Assembly (NCBI GenBank): GCA_946408125.1
Contig: CAMJQW010000002.1
Coordinates: 1 to 64,000, forward strand
Length of the DNA: 64,000 bases
Direction of reading: 5' to 3'
DNA from: an uncultured Fibrobacter sp.
GTDB taxonomy: Bacteria; Fibrobacterota; Fibrobacteria; Fibrobacterales; Fibrobacteraceae
In this document: positions 50,413 through 57,411 of the stretch, one piece after another
Layout of the letters: each line of letters opens with the position of its first letter
How positions within the stretch are numbered: the first letter of the stretch is position 1
The notes under the pieces: generated by a model
The model's input: the letters and a program-made list of their open reading frames with translations, nothing else
Databases searched by the model: none
Told to the model about the DNA's origin: nothing
Translations under genes and position numbers: made by a program

Positions 50413-51228
50413 ATGCTTTTACAGACAAAGACTCAAAAAATCATTTTTTCCATTCTCGCCATCCTCCTGCTCGTCACTACGGGCAAGGATTGGTTTGATT
50501 TTCACGCCTGCGGTGCCGTGGGCACTTGCCTTTCCGATGCCGGACATTTCCAGCTTTATACGAAGTTCGCGATGTCCGTCATGCTGACGGCCCTCGCCTT
50601 CGTGACGGCGGCCAGCGGGTTCAGTACGCGTGACGGCAAGATCTTGCGGATCGCCTTCATCTTCTCGCTGCTTGCGGATTTCAGTTTCAGCATGATCAAG
50701 GCGATCGCTCCCGATGCAGGCTCGTTGAGCACGGCGCTCGGCATAGCCTGCTTCATGGCTTTCCAGACGGTCCTTATCTATAGGCATTCGCGTACGTCGG
50801 AGTCCGACAAGAGCATCCCCAAGATTTACTGGCTCCTGGCGGTTGCTCTTGTTGCCGCCGTAGTGCTTGGCACGACCAAGGTTCTCGATTTCACGGTCGC
50901 CCTCGTGGTCGCCTATGCCGTATTCCTCATCACTTCGATTGTCGTGGGTGTCCTCGCTCCGCGCAAGGGCTTCTATCCCGCGGAGAACGCCAAGTTTGTC
51001 CGCATCGGCATGATTGTCTGGTTCTTCGGTGATGCGTTGGTTGGTCTTTCCATGATTTCCGGTGACGACCACAGCGCCCTGCAGATGGTAGCGACGTTGG
51101 CGAACAACTTCATCTGGTGGGTGTACGTGCCCTCGCAGCTCCTGGTCATCCGCTCGGCCTGCGGCGTTTTGGGTACAAAAAAAGGCATCCTACACGGTGG
51201 AACACTCGAAACTACTATTATAAAATGA
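50413..51228 (+). CDS. YhhN/TMEM86-family membrane protein (lysoplasmalogenase-like)
   Basis: This 271-residue membrane protein has about eight helices. Conserved features of the family include FSLLADFSFSM, FFGDALVGLSM and NNFIWWVYVPSQLLVI (the W-x-Y-x-PxQ ending). Eukaryotic TMEM86B hydrolyses the vinyl-ether bond of lysoplasmenyl lipids. Rumen Fibrobacter lipids are rich in plasmalogens, so such an activity is plausible; this is inference. The ATG at 50413 has TATACT six bases upstream; an in-frame TTG at 50407 is an alternative. Confidence 0.8.
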   Translation: MLLQTKTQKIIFSILAILLLVTTGKDWFDFHACGAVGTCLSDAGHFQLYTKFAMSVMLTALAFVTAASGFSTRDGKILRIAFIFSLLADFSFSMIKAIAPDAGSLSTALGIACFMAFQTVLIYRHSRTSESDKSIPKIYWLLAVALVAAVVLGTTKVLDFTVALVVAYAVFLITSIVVGVLAPRKGFYPAENAKFVRIGMIVWFFGDALVGLSMISGDDHSALQMVATLANNFIWWVYVPSQLLVIRSACGVLGTKKGILHGGTLETTIIK

Positions 51229-51440
51229 TAGCAGTGCCTCGGGGCTTTGTTTTTCGCGTCGTAGCGCGCCTAAACTGAACCACAAGAGCAACGAGCTGAA
51301 ATAATCTTGTTAGATCGGGCGTTAATCCGTGTGATGCCTGTATTCTTAATATATATCCGAATCGCTCCAAAAACAATAGCGAATTTACTCGAAATTGTAC
51401 TTAGATTGTCAGATTAGTGTAAAATGTTCGGAACGTTGGA
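51229..51440 (-). ncRNA. Intergenic region downstream of zapA: possible 6S-type RNA
   Basis: The 212 bases after zapA on the minus strand hold no gene. A promoter-like TTGTTT with TATATATT about 15 bases on (51334-51386) reads in the zapA direction. The remaining ~110-190 bases and the position downstream of zapA match where many bacteria encode 6S RNA. I could not draw a convincing 6S fold, so this is a positional hint only. On the plus strand GCC-TCGG-GGC followed by TTTGTTTTT may end the YhhN transcript. Confidence 0.2.
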
Positions 51441-51758
51441 TTAATCCCAGCTCTTGGGCGTGTCGATGCCTTCGTCCAGCATGCTCGATATGTCCCTGAT
51501 GCTCTGGTCCATCTGTTCCTTGTAGACTTTCGCCTGGTGCAGCCTGCGCTTCGCCTCGAACAGCTGCTGGGCCATTTCGAGGGCGAGGAGGGCCATGCGC
51601 TTTCCGGCTTCCAGGTTGTATTTCCCGTAGCTTGCGTAACGTTCGTCGATGTAGTCGACAATTTCCTTCAGGTCCGCGTCGGAGAGGTCCGTGCGGATCT
51701 GGAGCCGTTCCTTGGCTACGTTGATACTTATCGATCTGTGGGTTTCTACGTCAGACAT
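51441..51758 (-). CDS. zapA: ZapA-family cell division protein
   Basis: This 105-residue protein has the ZapA N-terminal domain (SISINVAKERLQIRTDLSDADLKEIVDYIDERYASYGK) and a coiled coil (ALLALEMAQQLFEAKRRLHQAKVYKEQMDQSIRDISSML). ZapA tetramers cross-link FtsZ filaments in the Z ring. A TAGGAATGA stretch before the ATG serves as ribosome site. The coiled-coil gene upstream (51802) occupies the usual place of a ZapB-type partner. Confidence 0.85.
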   Translation of the reverse strand: MSDVETHRSISINVAKERLQIRTDLSDADLKEIVDYIDERYASYGKYNLEAGKRMALLALEMAQQLFEAKRRLHQAKVYKEQMDQSIRDISSMLDEGIDTPKSWD

Positions 51759-51801
51759 TATTTCATTCCTACGCCGAATGGATCATCGTCCATCAGCCAC
51801 T

Positions 51802-52620
51802 TTAGCCGAAAAAATTTGTTTGCGAGCCTCCATTGCTCGCAGAGAATAAATCGTTGTCCTTTTCGTTGGCGCCGTGGACTTCGATGGGGAGGTCTTCGTC
51901 TTCGGCAATCTGGTTGAAGTCGAGCACGGGCTCTTCTTCGGGTGCGCTCTCTTCCGCGGGGGCGGGGGCCTCCTCGGCGACGGGTTCGACGGTCGGTTCG
52001 TTTACCGGGGCTTCCTCGGCAGGAGCCGCTTCGGCGGGGGCTTCCTGGACGGGGGCCGGCTCGGCTGCCGGTTCTGCGGCGGGCTCCGCGGCCGTTTCGA
52101 AGGTGTGCTCGACGGGGAACTCGGTACCGAGTTCGTTCTCGATGGTGGAGAGGAGCTGCTTGAACTTTTCCTGTGCTTCCGAGATTTCTTCGGTCTGCGA
52201 CAGGATGGTCTCGTTCATCTTTTCGATGGCGGATTCCTTGTCGGCAATCTGGCCGTTGAGATTCTCGATGAGGGATTCCTTTTCGGCGATGGTCGCCTTG
52301 AGGCTCTCGATTTCGCCGCCCTTCTGGGCGATTTCTTCCTGCTGCCGGTTCATGGCGGCGCGGAGGTCGCTAATTTCGTCAATCTTGAGATTCAACGCTT
52401 CGTTCTGGGCTGCCACCTGGTTTGCGCGTGCATCCAGGGCGGCCTTGCAGTCGACCAGGTTCGCGTTTGCCGTATCCAGGAGCATGCTCTTGTCCTGAAG
52501 TTCTGCGTTCGCGCTCGCGAGCGCCTGTTTTAGCCCTGCGACTTCCTGGCGAAGATTCCTCACGGTGGCCAGGACGCTGTCGACCTTTTGCGAAAGAAGG
52601 TTGATGTTCTCTAGATTCAT
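51802..52620 (-). CDS. Coiled-coil protein, ZapB-like N-terminus
   Basis: This 272-residue protein is almost pure coiled coil from residue ~3 to 160 (NINLLSQKVDSVLATVRNLRQEVAGLKQALASANAELQ...). It then has a low-complexity Ala/Pro/Glu segment (~170-235) and a short acidic end (NFFG). The first 60 residues resemble ZapB-like coiled coils that bind ZapA. The gene precedes zapA by 43 bases on the same strand, supporting a Z-ring role by context only. CCGGAGAAAAA is its Shine-Dalgarno. Confidence 0.75.
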   Translation of the reverse strand: MNLENINLLSQKVDSVLATVRNLRQEVAGLKQALASANAELQDKSMLLDTANANLVDCKAALDARANQVAAQNEALNLKIDEISDLRAAMNRQQEEIAQKGGEIESLKATIAEKESLIENLNGQIADKESAIEKMNETILSQTEEISEAQEKFKQLLSTIENELGTEFPVEHTFETAAEPAAEPAAEPAPVQEAPAEAAPAEEAPVNEPTVEPVAEEAPAPAEESAPEEEPVLDFNQIAEDEDLPIEVHGANEKDNDLFSASNGGSQTNFFG

Positions 52621-52707
52621 TTTTTCTCCGGTTAGTTCTAGAAAGGATTTCCTTTAATAAGATATATATAAAAAAAAGAAAAAAAGAATAATTTATTTCT
52701 ATTTATC

Positions 52708-52713
52708 TATTTT
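52708..52713 (+). promoter_or_regulatory. TATTTT box before uvrC
   Basis: TATTTT ends six bases before the uvrC ATG at 52720 (spacer GAGGGT). The GAGGG could also act as a very close Shine-Dalgarno, so this case is ambiguous. Confidence 0.3.
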
Positions 52714-52719
52714 GAGGGT

Positions 52720-54612
52720 ATGCTTCCCGTCGATGGACATATCGAGCGCCGCCTGGCCGAACTTCCCGCACTGCCCGGAGTCTACATCATGAAGAACTCG
52801 CAGGGGAAGATCATCTATATCGGCAAGGCGAAGGTGCTGAAGAACCGCGTGAAGAGCTACTTCGACGGTAGCGAGCACGGCGGGCACCGGGCCGCATCGC
52901 TGATGCTTCCCTTTATCCGCGACATCGAGTGGATCATCACGGAGACCGAGGAGGAGGCCCTCATCCTCGAGGCGAACCTTATCCGCAAGCACAAGCCCAA
53001 GTACAACGTTCTCCTGAAGGACGACAAGCATTTCCCGTACCTGGCTTTTTCGGTGGGGGAGCCGTTCCCGAGGCTGTTCCTGAGCCGCTCGGTCCACAAG
53101 GACGATAGCCAGTATTACGGGCCCTACATGAACTCGCGGGTCGTTTCGCAGCTGATTGACCTCTCGGCGAGGCTTTTCCATATCCGCGAATGCAAGCTCA
53201 AGTTGCCGCTTGCCGCGCCGGCCCGCCCGTGCCTCAATTACCACATCGGGCGTTGCGACGCCCCGTGCGCGGGCCTGATCAGCCAGGAGGAATACCGCGC
53301 CAAGGTGGAACAGGCGCGCCTCATGCTCGAAGGCAAACGCGATGACCTGCTCGAACAGTGGCAGCGCGAGATGGAGGAAGCGAGCGAACGGCTCGATTTC
53401 GAGGCGGCGGGCAAGAAGCGCGACGCCATCCAGGCGCTCCAATCCACGGGGATCCGCCAGAAGACGGATACGAGCGACCCGAACCTCTCTCTCGACATCC
53501 TGTCCATCCGCCGGAACGGCACGCTGGCGGCAGCGGTGATTCTCGAGTACCGCGCGGGTGTGCTGACGGGCCGCAGGCATTACCGCCTGGAATGCAGGCT
53601 CGAGGACGACGAGACCGAGATTTTCCGCCAGATGGTCGTGCAGTGGTACATGGAGGTCCCGCTTATCCCGGCGGAGATTGCGACCGATGTCGCCTTGCCC
53701 GACGATGCGGGGCCGCTGCAGCAGGCGCTTGCCGAGAAAGCGGGCCGCAAGGTGACGTTTACGAACCCGCAGCGCGGCGAGAAGGTCGGGTTCTTGAAGC
53801 TCGCGAGCGCGAATGCCGACATGATTTTGGTGGAGATGCGCGCCGAGGTGCAAAAGTACAGCGAGATAGATGGTTCCGTATTCGAACTCCAGAAGGTTCT
53901 CGGCCTGAAGAAGACGCCTTTCCGCATAGAGTGCGTGGATATCTCGCATTTGAGCGGCACGAATACCGTGGCAAGCCTCGTCGCTTTCAAGAATGGCCGC
54001 CCCGACAAGGCGAATTACCGCAAGTTTATCATCAAGACGGTTTCGGGCGTGGATGACTTCGCGAGCATGCGCGAGGTGATGATCCGCCGTATCCGTCGGC
54101 TCGAGGAAGAAGGGACGCCCATGCCCGACCTGTGGGTGTGCGATGGCGGCAAGGGCCAGGTCGATGCCACGATGCAGATCTTGAAGGAGCTTGGCCACGA
54201 TCAGGACCTGCCGCTCATCGGGCTCGCGAAGCGCCTCGAAGAAATCGTGTTCCCCGACGACCGCAAGAGCATCGTGCTGCACCGCACGAGCCCTGCGCTC
54301 AAGCTGTTGCAGAACGCCCGCGACGAGGCGCACCGCTTCGCCATTACGTACCAGCGGAGCAAGCGCAAGAAGGATCTTGAAGTGGAATGGCTCAAGATGC
54401 CCGGCGTGGGCCACGAGACCCGCGTGAAGGTCCTCTCCAAATACAAAAGCGCGGAGGCCTTTATGGCTGCTCCGCTCGAAGATATTGTCGATTTGCTCGG
54501 GAAGGTTCGTGGCAACAGGCTCCGCGAACAAGTGGCGCAGTATAGACCGCTCGGCTCTGATTCAAATGAGGAAACTCCGGCAGAGCCTCGCTCTCGCCAC
54601 CACGACTCGTAA
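52720..54612 (+). CDS. uvrC: UvrABC excinuclease subunit C
   Basis: This 630-residue protein makes both incisions in nucleotide excision repair. It has an N-terminal GIY-YIG domain (LPALPGVYIMKNSQGKIIYIGKAKVLKNRVKSYF), a Cys-rich stretch (RPCLNYHIGRCDAPCAGLI), a UVR motif (ERLDFEAAGKKRDAIQALQ), an RNase H-like domain (RIECVDISHLSGTNTVASLVAF...WVCDGGKGQVDA) and a terminal helix-hairpin-helix (PGVGHETRVKVLSKYKSAEAFMAAPLEDI). The final residues NEETPAEPRSRHHDS come from an insertion of repeated DNA, which also supplies the stop codon. Confidence 0.95.
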   Translation: MLPVDGHIERRLAELPALPGVYIMKNSQGKIIYIGKAKVLKNRVKSYFDGSEHGGHRAASLMLPFIRDIEWIITETEEEALILEANLIRKHKPKYNVLLKDDKHFPYLAFSVGEPFPRLFLSRSVHKDDSQYYGPYMNSRVVSQLIDLSARLFHIRECKLKLPLAAPARPCLNYHIGRCDAPCAGLISQEEYRAKVEQARLMLEGKRDDLLEQWQREMEEASERLDFEAAGKKRDAIQALQSTGIRQKTDTSDPNLSLDILSIRRNGTLAAAVILEYRAGVLTGRRHYRLECRLEDDETEIFRQMVVQWYMEVPLIPAEIATDVALPDDAGPLQQALAEKAGRKVTFTNPQRGEKVGFLKLASANADMILVEMRAEVQKYSEIDGSVFELQKVLGLKKTPFRIECVDISHLSGTNTVASLVAFKNGRPDKANYRKFIIKTVSGVDDFASMREVMIRRIRRLEEEGTPMPDLWVCDGGKGQVDATMQILKELGHDQDLPLIGLAKRLEEIVFPDDRKSIVLHRTSPALKLLQNARDEAHRFAITYQRSKRKKDLEVEWLKMPGVGHETRVKVLSKYKSAEAFMAAPLEDIVDLLGKVRGNRLREQVAQYRPLGSDSNEETPAEPRSRHHDS

Positions 54613-54677
54613 AGACGAGTCGCTTGTGGCTCACCTGCGCCGCCTAGTTCTAATTCAAATGAGGAAACTCCGGCAGA
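54556..54677 (+). repeat. 29-bp direct repeats flanking a palindromic insertion at the end of uvrC
   Basis: The copies at 54556-54584 and 54649-54677 match over 29 bases with one mismatch; 25 bases (54560-54584 and 54653-54677) are identical. The period is exactly 93 bases, so the downstream copy stays in the uvrC frame and reads NSNEETPAEK followed by TAA at 54682-54684, the probable ancestral end. The intervening DNA holds a 7-bp stem CGACTCG/CGAGTCG (54603-54622), with the current TAA stop in its loop. Confidence 0.85.
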
Positions 54678-54683
54678 AAAATA

Positions 54684-54707
54684 AAGAGGCCCGTTCGCGG
54701 GCCTCTT
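54684..54707. terminator. Bidirectional terminator between uvrC and the FISUMP lipoprotein gene
   Basis: A perfect 10-bp stem AAGAGGCCCG/CGGGCCTCTT with a TTCG tetraloop. The minus strand continues with TTATTTTT, so it best serves the convergent lipoprotein gene; the plus side has a weaker tail. Confidence 0.88.
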
Positions 54708-54727
54708 CGTAAAAGTTTGCAGGCTGT

Positions 54728-55627
54728 TTATTCCTGCACGCAGCGTACGCTGAAGTGCTTGCCCTTTTCGTCGACCTGGAAGAACTTCTGGTCGTTGTCG
54801 CCGGCGTAGCCGGGTTCTTTTTCTACGATAATGACCGCATAGCTGTCACCCTTGTTCTCTTCGAAGTTCTTGTCGCCGTCCTGCGGGGTGGCGCTTGTCC
54901 AATGGAAGCCCATCTCGCCGGTGAATCCGCAATCGCTGGTTCCCTTGCAGCGTCCGCTGTAGCTCCAAGTGTACGAGTCGTCGTTGATGAGCGCCTGGGC
55001 CTCTTCGCGGCTCGGCAGCTTCCAGCCCTTAGGGCATGCGCTCTGGGCGTTGCTGAAGGTGTACAGGCGGCCATACTTTTCGCAGTTGGCATCTTCGTTG
55101 TTGAAGCACATGCTCTGTCCGAACGCGTAGTTCAGGTCCTGGGCCATCCAGAGCTTGCCGCCGACGCTCACGAGCTGGTATGTCTTCTTGTCGCGGTTGT
55201 CGGTCATGGTATTGCCTTCGATGGTCGGGGGCTCTTCGGACGGGGTGTCGATGGAGGCGCCGCCGCCGGAGCTAGAGGAAGAGGACTTTGCCTTGGACGA
55301 AGAAGACGGGAGGTTGGCCTCGCAGCCTTCGTCCCAGCAGAAAGCTACGGCGCTGCTGTAATAGGGGCTTTCGATGTTGGAATTTGCCGAGATGTACACC
55401 TTGTCGACGACGGTGTCCTTCTTGATCTCGGTGGAGTCCACGACGAGCACGCTATCGCCCGAAGACGACTTCTTGGAGCTGGAGGACGAGTTTTTAGACG
55501 AGGAGGACGTCGTTTGGGACGTTTCGTCCGGATCGTCGGAAGCGGCCGCCAGGTCGGTGGAGGAGGAACATGCCGAATAGAACGCAATAAGGGCAAGAAT
55601 GCCCAAGAAAAGTAAATAACGCTTCAT
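54728..55627 (-). CDS. FISUMP-domain lipoprotein
   Basis: This 299-residue protein has a lipoprotein signal ending FYSAC. A Ser/Lys-rich linker of more than 30 residues follows, then a middle segment (~75-130) with another Ser run. One FISUMP (TIGR02145) domain covers ~135-299: DNRDKKTYQLVSVGGKLWMAQDLNYAF, CPKGWKLPSREEAQALI, FSVRCVQE. The start at MKRYLLFLG (55627) is chosen because TATATT ends seven bases before it and the upstream frame contains only the divergent nuoA promoter. It is probably anchored at the cell surface. Confidence 0.87.
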   Translation of the reverse strand: MKRYLLFLGILALIAFYSACSSSTDLAAASDDPDETSQTTSSSSKNSSSSSKKSSSGDSVLVVDSTEIKKDTVVDKVYISANSNIESPYYSSAVAFCWDEGCEANLPSSSSKAKSSSSSSGGGASIDTPSEEPPTIEGNTMTDNRDKKTYQLVSVGGKLWMAQDLNYAFGQSMCFNNEDANCEKYGRLYTFSNAQSACPKGWKLPSREEAQALINDDSYTWSYSGRCKGTSDCGFTGEMGFHWTSATPQDGDKNFEENKGDSYAVIIVEKEPGYAGDNDQKFFQVDEKGKHFSVRCVQE

Positions 55628-55634
55628 ATGCCGA

Positions 55635-55640
55635 AATATA
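55635..55640 (-). promoter_or_regulatory. TATATT box before the FISUMP lipoprotein
   Basis: On the minus strand TATATT ends seven bases before the ATG at 55627, with no Shine-Dalgarno. Confidence 0.45.
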
Positions 55641-55694
55641 CTTTTCTTTTTGGCCCTGAACGGAAAAAACTTTTTTACTATCTTTTTCATCACT

Positions 55695-56087
55695 ATGAGC
55701 AACGTTGAAGTTTTTGACATCGCATTTGCCGTGACCGTCCTGGTCATAATGGCTATCTGCATTCCGGCCGTACTCCTCCTTGCAAACTGGTTCCTGCACC
55801 CGGGCAAGATCAAGCAGGTGCTCATCAAGGGATCTGCATATGAGTGTGGCCTAGCTCACGTTTCCGGGACCGCCAACGAGCGCTATCCGGTGAAATATTA
55901 CATGGTGGCGATGCTTTTCCTGGTGTTCGACCTCGAAGTCGCCTTCCTCTACCCGTGGACGGTCCAGTTCCTGGCCGGCGGGTGGGAGCTCCTCTTTGTG
56001 CTTCTCGGCTTCCTCCTGATACTCGAAGCCGGCTACATCTACCTGTACAAGAAGGGCGTGCTGGATTGGACCAGCATCAAGGATTAA
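55695..56087 (+). CDS. nuoA: NADH-quinone oxidoreductase subunit A, solitary
   Basis: This 130-residue membrane protein has three helices. The family hallmark KGSAYECGLAHVSGTANERYPVKYYMVAMLFLVFDLEVAFLYPW includes the conserved Cys loop and the FDLE segment next to the quinone channel. In most genomes nuoA begins a nuoA-N operon. Here it is followed 30 bases later by a terminator and then a convergent gene, so it is alone. TATCTT stands ten bases before the ATG. The rest of complex I must lie elsewhere. Confidence 0.93.
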   Translation: MSNVEVFDIAFAVTVLVIMAICIPAVLLLANWFLHPGKIKQVLIKGSAYECGLAHVSGTANERYPVKYYMVAMLFLVFDLEVAFLYPWTVQFLAGGWELLFVLLGFLLILEAGYIYLYKKGVLDWTSIKD

Positions 56088-56117
56088 GAGAGTATTCTAT
56101 CTCAAATAAATAAGGTG

Positions 56118-56147
56118 CGGACCCCTCCGAGGGGTCCGTGTCTTTTT
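56118..56147 (+). terminator. Terminator after nuoA
   Basis: A perfect 8-bp stem CGGACCCC/GGGGTCCG with the loop TCCGA is followed by TGTCTTTTTT. It lies between convergent genes. Confidence 0.9.
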
Positions 56148-56173
56148 TATACGGTTAAGCGGGTGTGAAAGCC

Positions 56174-57274
56174 CTAGAATGCTTCACGGATGTAGAACGT
56201 GACGCCGAGCTGCTCGAAGTCGATCCACGAGAAGTCGGCGCGGGCGTAGAGCTTTTCGCTCTTGTTGAGGGCGAACTGGCCACCGAAGCCGAGACCGGTA
56301 TGCCATTTGTTGCGCATGAGGTCGCTGAAGTAGTCGCCGACCTTGCCCCCCTCGAAGAAGATGTTCCCGGCGAGGCGCCAGAACAGCTCCTTGCGGAATT
56401 CGGTTTGCAGGAACAGCGCCTGGTCGCCACTGAAGTAGTTCGTCTTGACCCCGCGGAAGCGCTTGATGCCGTCGGGTCCGGCGAGCATGTCGAAGGGGAC
56501 GTCCCCGTCTACCCGCTGCCACAGGAATCCGACCGCCATGGAAGTGTTCCAGATGAACTCGCTGTAACCGCGGATGTCGAGTTCCTGCGTGCTGTAGGAG
56601 AAATCGCTGAAGGCGCCGGGGAAGAACTTCTGTTCCCACTGGGCGAACATGCCGTGGCGCGACCAGTTCAGGTTGTCGCGCGTATCGTAGTTGATGTGGT
56701 AGCCGATGCCGTTGCGCCAGCCGTCGACATCCCCGGGATGCTCCACCGGGCCGTCGTAGTCGTCGAAGTCGAAGGAGCTGTGGTTTATCTTGTACACGAC
56801 GCCGTACTTGAATGCGCTCATTTCCGGCGGCAGCAGCAGGCTCGTTTCCAGGTATCCTTCGGTGTAGAAGGTCGAGCGGGTCAGCTTGCGGAACGTATCC
56901 TTGTCGGGGTCGTTCCCGAAGCCGTAGAAATGCGTACTCCACTTCTCGTAGAAGAGGTAGACCTTGCCCGATACGCGGTCGTGCATCAAGAAAAACAGCG
57001 GCGAGATGGATGCGGAATACTGGTCTTCGGTGGTGGCGTAGGCGATGATGTCGAGCTCGCTGGTGCGCCCGCCCTCGAAGGATGGCTTGAAGAAGATGTT
57101 GCCCATGAGGCCGTATTCGAACTTGGTCTCCTCGGTGTAGCCGAGTACGGGAACAATGGCATAGCGCTGGAAATCGTCTTTTTCGCCTTCCTGTGCGGAA
57201 ACCGGAGCCAGGAGCGAGATGCTCACGGCTAGGGTACATAGGGCTTTTCGGGCGAGTTTCGTCACGCTCTCCAA
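56174..57274 (-). CDS. Outer-membrane beta-barrel of the bacterial surface antigen (BamA/TamA) type
   Basis: This protein of about 366 residues has a signal peptide (ALCTLAVSISLLAPVSAQ) and a predicted 16-strand barrel, without POTRA domains. The segment DMLAGPDGIKRFRGVKTNYFSGDQALFLQTEFRKEL carries the RGY/RGF-type loop-6 signature of the surface antigen family, and the protein ends in a C-terminal Phe (YIREAF). Such POTRA-less barrels are related to D15 porins and patatin-linked barrels. The start is uncertain: TTG at 57274 or GTG at 57265; neither has a good Shine-Dalgarno. Confidence 0.8.
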   Translation of the reverse strand: MESVTKLARKALCTLAVSISLLAPVSAQEGEKDDFQRYAIVPVLGYTEETKFEYGLMGNIFFKPSFEGGRTSELDIIAYATTEDQYSASISPLFFLMHDRVSGKVYLFYEKWSTHFYGFGNDPDKDTFRKLTRSTFYTEGYLETSLLLPPEMSAFKYGVVYKINHSSFDFDDYDGPVEHPGDVDGWRNGIGYHINYDTRDNLNWSRHGMFAQWEQKFFPGAFSDFSYSTQELDIRGYSEFIWNTSMAVGFLWQRVDGDVPFDMLAGPDGIKRFRGVKTNYFSGDQALFLQTEFRKELFWRLAGNIFFEGGKVGDYFSDLMRNKWHTGLGFGGQFALNKSEKLYARADFSWIDFEQLGVTFYIREAF

Positions 57275-57307
57275 TGTAGAAAAATACGCCCCGGAGGGGA
57301 ATATTTC

Positions 57308-57322
57308 TTTACAATTTGTAAA
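57308..57322. promoter_or_regulatory. Inverted repeat between the barrel and esterase genes
   Basis: TTTACAA and TTGTAAA flank a single T, a perfect 7-bp dyad in the 137-bp divergent promoter region. It could be a shared operator. Confidence 0.35.
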
Positions 57323-57411
57323 TGAAATAAAAATGGGGATTCGGGTTCAAAAGGCCTAAAAAATCTAGATAGAATAGGGGACATGTATGGGATGTTGGAA
57401 TAGGAGTGATT

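Noticed and set aside
54556-54677. CRISPR array at the end of uvrC
   Set aside because: There are only two repeat copies, they lie within or beside coding sequence, and no cas genes are present.
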